Part shown: positions 35,310 to 43,921 of the stretch, piece after piece
Layout of the letters: every line of letters starts with the position of its first letter
Position numbering within the stretch: the first letter of the stretch is position 1
Assembly: GCF_016656965.1 (NCBI RefSeq)
Contig: NZ_CP067977.1
Span: forward strand, 2,581,001 to 2,645,000
Reading direction: 5' to 3'
Length of the DNA stretch: 64,000 nt
From: Brevundimonas vitisensis
GTDB lineage: Bacteria; Pseudomonadota; Alphaproteobacteria; Caulobacterales; Caulobacteraceae
The notes under the pieces: generated by a model
What the model was told of the DNA's origin: nothing
The model's database searches: none
The model's input: only the letters and a program-made list of their open reading frames with translations
Made by a program: the position numbers and the translations under genes

Positions 35310-36443
35310 TCAGCCGCGCTTCCGCACGAACACCGTCCCGGCCGAATAACCCGCGCCGAACGAGCAGATCAGGCCGGTGTCGCCCGGTTCGAGGCCCTCC
35401 TGGTGCAGGTGGAAGGCGATAATCGATCCGGCCGAAGAGGTGTTGGCGTACTCGTCCAGGATGATGACGTTCTCGGCCGGGGTGGGGTCACGGCCCAGCA
35501 CCTTGCGCCCGATCATGGCGTTCATGTTGATGTTGGCCTGGTGCAGCCACAGCCGCGACAGGGTGGAGGCCTCGATCCCCAGGTCCGCAGCGTGGTCGAC
35601 GATCATGTCCGACACCATCGGAACGACATCCTTGAAGACCTTGCGACCCTGCTGGACGAACAGCTTGTCGGGCGCTCCGATCCCCTCGGGCGCGGCATTG
35701 TTCAGGAAGCCGAAATTGTTGCGGATGTTGTTGGAGAAGACGGTCTTCAGCCGGGTGCCCAGGATGTCCCAGCCCCCCGGACCGGCCTGATCCGAGGCCT
35801 CGACGATGACGGCGGTGGCCACGTCGCCAAAGATGAAGTGGCTGTCGCGATCGCGGAAATTCAGGTGGGCGGAACAGACTTCGGGGTTGACCATGAGCAC
35901 GGCCTTGACCGAGCCGGAGGCGATGAAATCGGCGGCGGTCTTGATGCCGAAAGTGGCCGATGAACAGGCCACGTTCATGTCGAAGGCGAAACCGTCAATG
36001 CCCAGGGCCTGCTGGATCTCGACCGCAAGAGCCGGATAGGGGCGGGGCATGTTGGAGGCGGCACAAAGAACAGCCCCGATCTCGCTGACCGGCTTGCCCC
36101 AGGCGGCGATGGCCTGGTGGGCGGCCTTGACCGCCATCTCAGCCATGATCGACAGTTCGTCGTTACTGCGTTCCGGGATGTTCGGGGCCATACGGGCAGG
36201 GTCGAGGACGCCCGCCTTGTCCAGCACGAAGCGGCTTTTGATGCCCGATGCCTTTTCGATGAATTCCACCGAGGAGGGGGTCAGGGCCTCGACGTCGCCC
36301 TCGGCGATCTGGGCGGCGTGCTGGGCGTTGAAGCCCTCGGCGTAGGCATTGTAGGCGGCGACCAGCTCGGCATTGGAGATGGATTGATCGGGCGTGAATA
36401 GGCCGGTGGCGGCGATCACGGCGGAAGGGGCTTGCACGGTCAC
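35310..36443 (-). CDS. 3-oxoacyl-ACP synthase III-like protein (FabH family)
   Basis: A 377-residue thiolase-fold condensing enzyme. The active-site Cys is in FDMNVACSSATFG, the His in LWLHQANINMNAM, and the Asn in EYANTSSAGSIIAFH, giving the complete Cys-His-Asn triad. The insertion around residues 40-80 (AEGFNAQHAAQIAEGDVEAL) makes it longer than the roughly 320-residue housekeeping FabH, matching the long FabH-like subgroup that includes Pseudomonas PA3286. It may shunt medium-chain acyl-CoA into fatty-acid synthesis or make another acyl product. The start is a GTG at 36443. It is 29 bases downstream of the KpsC-like gene on the same strand. Confidence 0.85.
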   Translation of the reverse strand: MTVQAPSAVIAATGLFTPDQSISNAELVAAYNAYAEGFNAQHAAQIAEGDVEALTPSSVEFIEKASGIKSRFVLDKAGVLDPARMAPNIPERSNDELSIMAEMAVKAAHQAIAAWGKPVSEIGAVLCAASNMPRPYPALAVEIQQALGIDGFAFDMNVACSSATFGIKTAADFIASGSVKAVLMVNPEVCSAHLNFRDRDSHFIFGDVATAVIVEASDQAGPGGWDILGTRLKTVFSNNIRNNFGFLNNAAPEGIGAPDKLFVQQGRKVFKDVVPMVSDMIVDHAADLGIEASTLSRLWLHQANINMNAMIGRKVLGRDPTPAENVIILDEYANTSSAGSIIAFHLHQEGLEPGDTGLICSFGAGYSAGTVFVRKRG

Positions 36444-36472
36444 TCAGAGGGTCCGTTGTCGTTGAAGACGCC

Positions 36473-38506
36473 TTAGTAGGCCGGTGGAAGGCTGCGGTCG
36501 AGACTGGCTGTTAGGGCACGCAGCCAGCGGCGCACGGGGCCCCTCGCGGGACCAGGGCGCTCCGGCGTGTCACTGAGCGACCGGATCAGATCCTCGACCT
36601 CGCAGGGCCAGCCGTCCTGGGTGACATAGAGCGGGTATTCGATCAGGCTGGCGGCCACCAGCTGATCCAGAGTCAGGCGGCGGGTCCGACGTGGGCAAGG
36701 CAGGGCGTCTTCCGTAAGACCCCAGCCGGCGTAGAAGGGCCGCCCCCAGGTCAGCACCGGCTTGCCCCGCAGCAGGGCCTCGAACCCGGTTAGGGAGGTC
36801 AGGGTGGCAATCGCATTCGCCGCATCGATGCAGGCCGCGATGCCCATATCATCGGCGCGGGCGTCCAACAGGTCTGATGCCTCGGCGGGCAGGGCACCGG
36901 GACGGTTTCCGGCTCGAACGTCGGGGTGGTCGCGATAAATCAGGAAGGCCTCGGGATGGGCGGCGCGCACGGCAGCCACCAGGCCGGCATTGGTGCGGAT
37001 GTCCTCGCAACCCAGCAGGATGGAGCGGTCGTTCTCGACCTGACCGACAATCAGGATGCGGCGGCGATCGGTGTTCCAGACGGGCGCGGCGGGACAGGCC
37101 AGATTGTATTTGCTGAGGCCGCTTTCCACGATGGCCTGGCGCAGATTGCGGGCGCGCTGCAAAAGTTCGGGCGGAAAATCCCGGCTCTGAAGCCATGTCT
37201 CCAGCTCGGACGGGCGGGTGCCATCATAGTGGGCCCCGGTGGCATCGAGGGTCACGGAAAGCGCCGGGATGAAGTCCGAGCCGAGGCCGCGCGAGCGGAG
37301 AAATCCATCTTCCATCCGCCAAAGGGGAAGATCTGCCGCCGCCGCTGCGGCTGTCGTTTCCCGTCGCTCCTGCCCGCCCCAGCACAGCAGACGGCCCCCC
37401 TTGGCGCGGACCTCGGCGACGGCAGCACTCGCAGAGCCGTGAAATTCGAGGTGGCCCAGCGGGCTGTTCATCAGGCGGCGCACTGCGGCGCGCTTGGCGG
37501 GGGTGAAGTCGACCGCGGCGTAGGAGCCGGCCAGACGGCGGGCGCGGCGGGTCAGGGCGGCCAGGCGGTCTACCGCTTCCTCGGCTTGGCATGGATGGCC
37601 AGTGATGGGATCGACATAGCGGCTGTAGCGGATCAGGGCGGCGGCCGCGACCGCCTCCAGGCTGCGGTTCAGGCCGCGCCGACCCGTCTGGACCCTGTCG
37701 CGAGTCAGGCCCCACCCTGAATAGAAGGGCGCACCAAAGCATCGGACGGGGATATCCCTCAGCAGCGCCTCGAACCCCAGTCCGCTGGTCACGACATAGA
37801 CGGCGTGAACATGGCGCAGCAGGTCGGCGGCGGCCACGTCGTCCATGACGGTCAGACCGGTCAGGTCCGCATCGTCGATGCACCCGCGCTTGACCCCGGC
37901 CGCGACGGCGGGATGCCGTTTCACGATCAGCTGAGCGTCCGGTTCATCCATGCGGGCCGCCGCGACCATGGCGGCAAAGGCGTCGGGACCTGCAAGGCCC
38001 AGCCGAAGCGAGGCGTCGCCTGCCGTCTGGTCCACGATCAGCACGCGCCGGCGCAGCTCCAGCCGCGCGGTATCGACCGGCTGGCCCAGGTTGGTGCGCG
38101 ACAGGCCCGCCGTGACGATCCGGTCGATCAAGGCCCGGCTGCGGGTCTGCATGGCCGCATCGCACCAGTCCGGTGCCGTCTCGATCAGCCGCTCCAGCGC
38201 AGAGGGCCGGGTGGCATCGTAATAGATGCCCAGGTCATCGACGATCAGGCTTTGGCTGACCGCGCCCGTCTCGCCCAGGCCCACCGAGCGCAGGAAGCCG
38301 TCCTCGATGGCGACATAGGGCAGATGACGCGCCCTGGCGGTCCAGCGGCCTACGGCGGTGGACCCCTTCAGCCCCCAACCGACCACAGCCCGGACATCGG
38401 GACCGGGCAGGGCGCGCAAGGCAAGATCGGGCAGCAGCGCCTGCCGAAACGGCAGGGACAGAATGCCGGGGGCGCAGGCCCAGGCGGGAGTCGTCCCCGC
38501 GCTCAT
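36473..38506 (-). CDS. kpsC: KpsC-type capsular polysaccharide beta-Kdo transferase
   Basis: A 677-residue protein with two homologous halves, as in KpsC, which builds the beta-Kdo linker on lyso-phosphatidylglycerol in ABC-transporter-dependent capsules. Half 1 has VVGWGLKGS, AIEDGFLRSVGLG, LGIYYDATRPSALE and FGAPFYSGWGLT. Half 2 repeats this as RMEDGFLRSRGLGSDF, GAHYDGTRPSELE, ILIVGQVENDRSI and WGRPFYAGWGLT. The ATG at 38506 overlaps the upstream lyase stop in ATGA; the longer open frame upstream is antisense-like in composition. No kpsS, kpsM/T/D/E or kdsB homologues are in the window. The cytoplasmic location follows from the absence of a signal. Confidence 0.9.
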   Translation of the reverse strand: MSAGTTPAWACAPGILSLPFRQALLPDLALRALPGPDVRAVVGWGLKGSTAVGRWTARARHLPYVAIEDGFLRSVGLGETGAVSQSLIVDDLGIYYDATRPSALERLIETAPDWCDAAMQTRSRALIDRIVTAGLSRTNLGQPVDTARLELRRRVLIVDQTAGDASLRLGLAGPDAFAAMVAAARMDEPDAQLIVKRHPAVAAGVKRGCIDDADLTGLTVMDDVAAADLLRHVHAVYVVTSGLGFEALLRDIPVRCFGAPFYSGWGLTRDRVQTGRRGLNRSLEAVAAAALIRYSRYVDPITGHPCQAEEAVDRLAALTRRARRLAGSYAAVDFTPAKRAAVRRLMNSPLGHLEFHGSASAAVAEVRAKGGRLLCWGGQERRETTAAAAAADLPLWRMEDGFLRSRGLGSDFIPALSVTLDATGAHYDGTRPSELETWLQSRDFPPELLQRARNLRQAIVESGLSKYNLACPAAPVWNTDRRRILIVGQVENDRSILLGCEDIRTNAGLVAAVRAAHPEAFLIYRDHPDVRAGNRPGALPAEASDLLDARADDMGIAACIDAANAIATLTSLTGFEALLRGKPVLTWGRPFYAGWGLTEDALPCPRRTRRLTLDQLVAASLIEYPLYVTQDGWPCEVEDLIRSLSDTPERPGPARGPVRRWLRALTASLDRSLPPAY

Positions 38507-39348
38507 CCGTGGGGGGTTGTGGCGGCGTAGCGCGCCAGCAGGGCCTCTGCTGCTTCCAGATGCAGGCGCTCGACCATTCTGCCATCCAGCCGAATGGCCC
38601 CCTTGCCGGCGGCGTCCGGAGCCGAGAAGGCCTCGACGATAGCGCGGGCGGCTGCGACCTCGGCGGGGGATGGACCGAAGGTCGCGTGGCTTTGGGCGAT
38701 CTGGCCAGGGTGGATCAGGCTCTTGCCGTCGAAGCCGTAAAGCCTGCCTTGGCGGCACTCGGCTGCAAAGCCTTCTGCATCATCGATACGGTTGAAGACC
38801 CCGTCCAGGGCGATCAGGCCATGGGCGCGGGCGGCCGCAACCGTCTGGGCCAGCCAGGGCTTCAGCGGCTCGCGATCATCGGAAGTTCCCGTGCCGAGGC
38901 CGGTAGCCAGGTCATTGACGCCCAACATCAGGCCGACCAGGGCCTTGCTCGATCCGGCGATGGCGTCCAACCGCAGGGCGGCTGCGGGCGTTTCGATCAT
39001 GGCGATCAGTCGGGCACCCGGCGGCGAGGCGGCTGCCAGGGCCTGCACGGCCTCAGCGCTTTCAACCTTGGGCGCGACGATCAGCGTCGCGTCGGCCTGG
39101 GCCAGGGCAGACAGGTCGTCGGAGCCCCATGGAGTATCCAGTCCGTTGATACGGACCGCCAGGCGGGGCCGAAAGCCGCCACTGCGAAGGGCGGCGACGG
39201 CGGCATCGCGCGCCTCGGCCTTCATTTCGGGCGCGACGGCATCTTCCAGGTCCAGGACAGCGACGTCGCAATCCAGGCCCCTGGCCTTTTCGACGGCGCG
39301 GGGGTTGGAGGCGGGAAGGAAAAGGACGCTGCGCCACAGGTCGGTCAT
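38503..39348 (-). CDS. HpcH/HpaI-family (CitE-like) aldolase/lyase
   Basis: A 281-residue TIM-barrel lyase. The N-terminus RSVLFLPASNPRAVEKARGL and DVAVLDLEDAVAPEMK are the CitE/malyl-CoA lyase signatures. The metal and substrate site lies in IAMIETPAAALRLD and LGVNDLATGLG, and GFDGKSLIHPGQI completes the family pattern. Likely reactions are cleavage or thioester hydrolysis of malyl-CoA-like or citramalyl-CoA-like substrates; the specific one is not readable. ATG at 39348 is preferred over a GTG at 39363. It overlaps kpsC by 4 bases, an odd pairing. Confidence 0.85.
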   Translation of the reverse strand: MTDLWRSVLFLPASNPRAVEKARGLDCDVAVLDLEDAVAPEMKAEARDAAVAALRSGGFRPRLAVRINGLDTPWGSDDLSALAQADATLIVAPKVESAEAVQALAAASPPGARLIAMIETPAAALRLDAIAGSSKALVGLMLGVNDLATGLGTGTSDDREPLKPWLAQTVAAARAHGLIALDGVFNRIDDAEGFAAECRQGRLYGFDGKSLIHPGQIAQSHATFGPSPAEVAAARAIVEAFSAPDAAGKGAIRLDGRMVERLHLEAAEALLARYAATTPHG

Positions 39349-39437
39349 CGGCGAGGGCACCACAAACAGAGCGGGATGAGCAAAAGGGCTGAGGCCGAAG
39401 TCTAGCCCACGGCGCGGTGCGAGCGCTGCGGTTTTCT

Positions 39438-39935
39438 TCAGCCTGCTGCGAATACCGCCTGCATCAGTCGCTCAAGGGCCTGAGCATCGACTTGGTCGAA
39501 GGCGGATTTTTCGGTGGCGTCGACGTCCAGGACCGCGATCAAGTTACCGGCAGCGTCGAAGACGGGCACCACGATTTCGCTCTGTGAGCGGCTATCGCAA
39601 GCGATGTGGCCGGGGAAGGCATGCACGTCTTCAACGACCTGGGTTTGACGCTGGGCCGCGGCCGTCCCGCAGACACCCCGGCCGAAGGCGATGCGAAGAC
39701 ATCCCAAGGTGCCCTGATACGGGCCGACCACCAGTTCATCCGACTTGTCCGGGTCGACGACGTAGAAGCCGGTCCAGAAGAACAGGTCGAAAGCGTCGTT
39801 CAGCATGGAGGCGACCGTCGCCATCCGGGCCGTCTGGTTCGATTCACCCTCCAGCACGGCCAGGATTTCAGCCTCGACCTCCGCATAACGGGCGGCCTTG
39901 TCGTCGGGGCGGTCGGGTCGGGCGATATAGGCCAC
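39438..39935 (-). CDS. msrC: Free methionine-(R)-sulfoxide reductase (GAF domain)
   Basis: A 165-residue GAF-domain enzyme that reduces free Met-R-sulfoxide. WTGFYVVDPDKSDELVVGPYQG, CLRIAFGRGVCGTAAA and HIACDSRSQSEIVVPV include the three characteristic cysteines. The length equals that of the fRMsr (YebR) family. It probably aids oxidative-stress repair. It lies upstream of the lyase and kpsC on the same strand, after an 89-base gap. Confidence 0.9.
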   Translation of the reverse strand: MAYIARPDRPDDKAARYAEVEAEILAVLEGESNQTARMATVASMLNDAFDLFFWTGFYVVDPDKSDELVVGPYQGTLGCLRIAFGRGVCGTAAAQRQTQVVEDVHAFPGHIACDSRSQSEIVVPVFDAAGNLIAVLDVDATEKSAFDQVDAQALERLMQAVFAAG

Positions 39936-40213
39936 GGCGGTCTCCGTCAGTCTGGGTGGCGGATATAGAGGACGCGATGGTTGCGCGCGAGAGGTGCGCC
40001 CGGAGGATTCCCCAAGCAGGTGAAACCTTAACCATATGATTGGCGGACAGATATCGTTGGAGTCACAAATGGGCCGCAGTGCAGAACGGGAATTGACCCG
40101 GCTCGCCTTAACCTTGACAGAAGGTTAATGGGGCACGACGATCCGGGGTGGAGTAACGGTCGATGAACAGTGTCCTTGCGGGCATAGTCGCGAACGGTTG
40201 GGGTGAGGGGTAG
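39936..40213. promoter_or_regulatory. Divergent promoter region with a perfect TTAACCTT inverted repeat
   Basis: This 278-base gap lies between the msrC-like gene (-) and the Sel1 lipoprotein (+). It contains TTAACCTT-GACAG-AAGGTTAA (40108-40128), a perfect 8-base inverted repeat with a 5-base centre, which looks like a regulator operator. A -35-like TTGACA (40114-40119) lies inside it and GACGAT follows 17 bases later (40137-40142), so a protein bound there would cover the promoter. A second TTAACCATATG lies at about 40028. No extra gene is supported. Confidence 0.5.
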
Positions 40214-41686
40214 ATGAGCCAGGCCGACGGCAACAATGACGGGCGCGGCTCAGCCGTGCGCAGCCGTGCGCCCGTGGCCATCGCCGGTGTCGCCGCACTG
40301 CTGGTGGCCGCCACACTGTCCATGGCCGCCTGTGGCGAGGGTACCCAGACCTTCTGGCGCAAGGGCGATTCGGCTGCGAGCAATGCCTGCCCGCGGCCGG
40401 CAGCCCTGACGGGATCCGAGTTCAATGCCCAGGAAACCGGGCTGCGCGCCCTGCGGCGCGCTGCCTTCCGTGGGGACTTCTTTGCTCAGCTGGAGCTGGG
40501 CAGCCGCTATGCGGCGGTGCGGGCCACCGACAAGAACATCGAGGACCCGATCGAAAGTTCGGTCTGGCTGGCCATGGCGCTGGCCAATGAGGAAGGCTTT
40601 GCCCCGATCAACCGCGTGGAGCGCGGCGTGTTCGGCGGCTTCCGGCCCCTGTCCAAATACGACGACTGCCGTGCCTGGGAGCGGGACACGGCCTATCAAC
40701 GCCTGAACAACCAGCTGTCGCAGATGACGCGCGAGGAACAGGAAGCTGTTCGTGACCGGGTCATCTATGTGCTGTCGACCCAGGATGCGCAGGGGTTCCG
40801 CACCTTGGCCCGCCTGCATGACGGCCTGTATGGCCCATACGGCGAGCCTGAAGACAATCGTCAGGCGCGCGAGGCCCAGGGACGCCCCGGCGGCGGCAAC
40901 GACCGCAATCGTCGCGGCGGGGCCTGGGCGGCGGTCAATCTGTTCCAGCGCAACGACGTCGACGCCTATCTTTACAACTATCTGGCGGTGCAGACGGGCG
41001 ATGTCGGGGCCTATGTCCTGCTGAAGGACTTCGAGCGCTCTTCGCCGCACCGCAGCCGATATGGGGCGTTCGTCGAAGCCAAGGCGCGTCAATGGGTGCC
41101 GCCCTTCGAATTCTATCCCAATACCGCGCCGGCCTCGGGTGTGCCCTTCTCGGACGAGAGCCGTCCGCGCGGCGACGCGTATGAATATGCCCTGTCGCGG
41201 ATGGCGGGCGAGCTGCCCTTCATCCATGTGGGCCGGGCCCTGAGATACCTCGGTGTGGTCGATACAGTCCCTCTGCGGCCGGAGGATCTCTCCAAGCGGC
41301 AGATCGAGACGCTGGAAGCCATGCTCGGCCACCCGATGGAGGGCCGGCTTTCCTATCAGGAGCGCGTGCGGGCCATCCAACTGGCCGCCGTCAACGGATC
41401 GTCCGAAGCCCAGCTGGTGCTGGCCGTCATGTATGCCGAGGGTATCGGCGTGCCGCCCGACTATGCCCGCGCTTTCCATTGGTTCGAGCAGGCCGCGAAA
41501 CAGGGGAGTCCGGAGGCCAAGTTTGCCTTGTCGTCCTATTTCGCCCTCGGCGTCGCCGGGGTGGCGGACCAGGACAAGGCCGAGGCCGTGGTTCTTCGCA
41601 TTGAATCAGCCCTGTCGGGCTTTGGTCCGTCCGCTGCCCGCCTGCAGGCGGTCCTGTCCCAGGTTTCTCGATCACAGCGCCGATAG
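40214..41686 (+). CDS. Sel1-repeat lipoprotein
   Basis: A 490-residue protein. After a polar N-region, residues 22-40 are a hydrophobic signal ending LSMAAC, a lipobox with Cys at 40. Helical repeats follow: an early degenerate one (LGSRYAAV...SSVWLAMAL) and clear C-terminal Sel1 units (GSSEAQLVLAVMYAEGIGV, DYARAFHWFEQAAKQG, SPEAKFALSSYFALG). The middle (residues about 210-240) is Gly/Arg/Asn-rich. Such repeats mediate protein contacts in envelope processes. The start follows GGGTGAGGGG. It is 14 bases upstream of the beta-helix gene, so the two are probably co-transcribed. Specific function is unknown. Confidence 0.78.
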   Translation: MSQADGNNDGRGSAVRSRAPVAIAGVAALLVAATLSMAACGEGTQTFWRKGDSAASNACPRPAALTGSEFNAQETGLRALRRAAFRGDFFAQLELGSRYAAVRATDKNIEDPIESSVWLAMALANEEGFAPINRVERGVFGGFRPLSKYDDCRAWERDTAYQRLNNQLSQMTREEQEAVRDRVIYVLSTQDAQGFRTLARLHDGLYGPYGEPEDNRQAREAQGRPGGGNDRNRRGGAWAAVNLFQRNDVDAYLYNYLAVQTGDVGAYVLLKDFERSSPHRSRYGAFVEAKARQWVPPFEFYPNTAPASGVPFSDESRPRGDAYEYALSRMAGELPFIHVGRALRYLGVVDTVPLRPEDLSKRQIETLEAMLGHPMEGRLSYQERVRAIQLAAVNGSSEAQLVLAVMYAEGIGVPPDYARAFHWFEQAAKQGSPEAKFALSSYFALGVAGVADQDKAEAVVLRIESALSGFGPSAARLQAVLSQVSRSQRR

Positions 41687-41700
41687 GAGGGCGTGAGGTC

Positions 41701-43203
41701 ATGTACAGTCGTCGTAACGCCTCTCTTTTGAAGACGCCTCTGGCAGCGATCGCGGCCATGGTGGTCGCTGCGTCGGGCGTGGTTCTGTCGCTGCCCGATA
41801 CGGCTCAGGCCCAGAGCGCCGCCCGTGTCGAGAGCCAGACCCGGCCGAACTTCGGTGTGCTGATCGATCCGCCGACGCGCGGCAGCCGCAGCCGAGGGTC
41901 AGCCCGTCGCTGGCGCTACAACGACCATCGCCCTGACTATCGCCCGGTCCCGCCGCGCGCGGGTGGCGAGGAGATCGTTCTTATCGACTGCGGAGGCAAT
42001 CCGGGTACGGGAGCGGTCGAGGATGCGGTCCGCCGCGTGCGTCCGGGCGGCACCCTGATCATCCGGGCGCGGGGTGGCCCCTGCGTCGGCTGGCTGAACA
42101 TCGACAAGCCGATGACCATCATCGGCGAGAGCGGCTTTGACCCCCGTGACTGGGCCCGCCATCCTACCCCGACGCTTCAGGCCCCCGATGGCCTGCCGTG
42201 CATGACGGTGGCCCAGGGTGTGCGGGTCGAGGTGCGCGACATGCTGTTCGCCGCGCCGCGCGCCGGGGATGCGGCCTGTATCGTCGGCTATGGGGCCGAG
42301 ATTATCCTGAACCGCGCGGGCATGCGCTACGTCGGTGACGAGGCGGCGGTCTATGCCGACGGAGGTCTGCTGGACATTCGGAACGTCGTCATCGAGGCCC
42401 AGACCGTAGCCCCGGCCATCGTGGCCGATGGGGCGACCCTGACGGCCTATGAGATGGTGATCGGCGGCGCCCAGGTCGGGCTGGAGCTGACGCCGGGCGC
42501 AGGCCAGACGGCAACGATTTCGACCAGCACCCTGCTGGGTGTCGAGGCCCCGAACAATTTCGGCCCGCGCTCGATCGGTGTGATCATCCGCTCGGGCCGC
42601 GACTATGGCCGGGTCGAGATCGAGAACACCGCCATCTGCGGCTATGTCGAGGGCGTGGCGATCGAGGGTGCCTCGGTGGCGATCACCGGCAGCCGGATCT
42701 GCAAGTCCGAAAAGGGCGTGGTCCTTTACAATGGCGAACTGCGGCTTGCCGACAGTCGGGTCCGCGCTGCCAGCGTCGGTGTGGCCGCCGCGTCGGGCCG
42801 TGCGGTGATCGTGAACAACAGCTTCTCGGGCGTTCGCGAGGTCTATTACAGCGAGGACCGTTCCAACATCGAAGCGCGTGGCAACAAGGTCTGGTCGCGC
42901 AGCCTGTGCCGGGCGCGGTTCCGCGAGCGTTCGCGGGGGCGCTATGAGCCTTACTGGTCGCCGGGCCAGGGCTGGGAATGCGTCTATGGTTCCTATCCTC
43001 GCGACCGTTGGGCGGATGAGGACGGTCTGCTGGGTCTGGAATACTACGACGATGGTTATACCCTTGATGGATATGACTATTTCCAGTCCGGCTACGGCTA
43101 CTATGATCGCGACGGCCGATATATTCGTGACGACCGTTATCGCGGCGACGAGCGCTGGCAGCCCGAACGCCGGGGCCTGTTTGGTGGCCGCGACCGCCGC
43201 TAG
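41701..43203 (+). CDS. Exported right-handed beta-helix protein with Tyr/Asp/Arg-rich tail
   Basis: A 500-residue protein. The N-terminal signal (hydrophobic region LAAIAAMVVAASGVVLSL, then AQAQSAA) indicates export. Residues about 95-400 are parallel beta-helix repeats with regularly spaced short strands (GGTLIIRARG, PMTIIGESGF, ALLDIRNVVIEAQ-like turns, RVEIENTAICGYVEGVAIEG, ASVAITGSRICKSEKGVVLYNGELRLADSRVR). Such folds occur in polysaccharide lyases, C5-epimerases and surface proteins. The last 100 residues are low complexity, rich in Tyr, Asp, Gly and Arg (YYDDGYTLDGYDYF, RDDRYRGDERW). Cysteines are few. It pairs with the upstream Sel1 lipoprotein and ends at a strong terminator. Confidence 0.78.
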   Translation: MYSRRNASLLKTPLAAIAAMVVAASGVVLSLPDTAQAQSAARVESQTRPNFGVLIDPPTRGSRSRGSARRWRYNDHRPDYRPVPPRAGGEEIVLIDCGGNPGTGAVEDAVRRVRPGGTLIIRARGGPCVGWLNIDKPMTIIGESGFDPRDWARHPTPTLQAPDGLPCMTVAQGVRVEVRDMLFAAPRAGDAACIVGYGAEIILNRAGMRYVGDEAAVYADGGLLDIRNVVIEAQTVAPAIVADGATLTAYEMVIGGAQVGLELTPGAGQTATISTSTLLGVEAPNNFGPRSIGVIIRSGRDYGRVEIENTAICGYVEGVAIEGASVAITGSRICKSEKGVVLYNGELRLADSRVRAASVGVAAASGRAVIVNNSFSGVREVYYSEDRSNIEARGNKVWSRSLCRARFRERSRGRYEPYWSPGQGWECVYGSYPRDRWADEDGLLGLEYYDDGYTLDGYDYFQSGYGYYDRDGRYIRDDRYRGDERWQPERRGLFGGRDRR

Positions 43204-43228
43204 GTCCGGATTGCAAAGACGGAATGAG

Positions 43229-43259
43229 GGCCCGGATGCGAAAGCATCCGGGCCTTTTT
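43229..43259 (+). terminator. Rho-independent terminator after the Sel1/beta-helix pair
   Basis: A perfect 11-base stem GGCCCGGATGC (43229-43239) / GCATCCGGGCC (43244-43254) with a GAAA tetraloop is followed by TTTTT. It lies 25 bases after the stop codon and marks the end of the two-gene unit. Confidence 0.93.
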
Positions 43260-43281
43260 CGTGCGGATCTCGTGGGGGCGG

Positions 43282-43836
43282 CTAGTCGCCGAACGGGATC
43301 GACGCCGGTGGAGTGTCACCGCTGCTGATGGTGCAAGAGGCTTCGGTCGAAACGGACTGGCCGTCCTGGTCGCGAACCACCTGCTGGCGGCAGGTCGTGC
43401 GGGGCGCGCGGGCGGCCTCCTCGGCGCGGCGAGCATTGCGGATCTGCGTCTCGATGCGTGTGAAGCAGGCTTCGATCTCTTCCCCGGAGGGCCGAATGCC
43501 GGGACGGCACTGTTGGGCGGCATAGGCGACGGGGTCGGACAGGGCCTCGGGCGGCAAGGGCCTTGGTTCCGCTGACGGGGCCGATGCCAGGCTCCGTGAA
43601 TCAGCAAAAGCGCGGTCGAAGGCGTCGTCCTCGGCGGGCTGGACAGCGGGGCGAGCCGGAGATGAAGGTGTGTCGCCCAGGGGCGGGGCAATACGCGTCA
43701 CCCCAGGCGACTGCGAAGGCGACGGGGCCTGGTTGCCCGCTGCGACGGGCGCGGGCGCGGTGACCATCGGGCCGTCCTGGCCAGGGTCCTGACCCAGGAA
43801 GGCCGACAAGCCGATCAGAATCACACCCATGGCCAT
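43282..43836 (-). CDS. Proline-rich putative envelope protein
   Basis: A 184-residue protein with an N-terminal hydrophobic segment (MGVILIGLSAFLG) that may be a signal or anchor. A long Pro/Ala/Ser-rich linker covers residues 20-90. The C-terminal part is charged, with four cysteines (QQCRPGI, EACFTRIE, TTCRQQV, ASCTISS) and a predicted helix (RIETQIRNARRAEEAARAP). No family was recognised. It converges on the terminator of the beta-helix gene. Confidence 0.62.
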   Translation of the reverse strand: MAMGVILIGLSAFLGQDPGQDGPMVTAPAPVAAGNQAPSPSQSPGVTRIAPPLGDTPSSPARPAVQPAEDDAFDRAFADSRSLASAPSAEPRPLPPEALSDPVAYAAQQCRPGIRPSGEEIEACFTRIETQIRNARRAEEAARAPRTTCRQQVVRDQDGQSVSTEASCTISSGDTPPASIPFGD

Positions 43837-43921
43837 ATCGAAAATCCCGCTGATACCTTGGCACCCTGGCTCAATAAGGCAGGCCTGGCTTCTGACGGCG
43901 TCTGACGATCAGGCCCATGCC

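Noticed and set aside
38507..38758. N-terminal extension of the KpsC-like protein by 84 codons
   Set aside because: The sequence is Arg/Pro-rich shadow coding of the lyase gene, and the ATG at 38506 overlaps the lyase stop as ATGA.
40025..40128. CtrA box before the Sel1 lipoprotein gene
   Set aside because: The two TTAA elements of the palindrome are 13 bases apart and the upstream TTAACCATATG has no second half-site; it fits a different dimeric regulator better.
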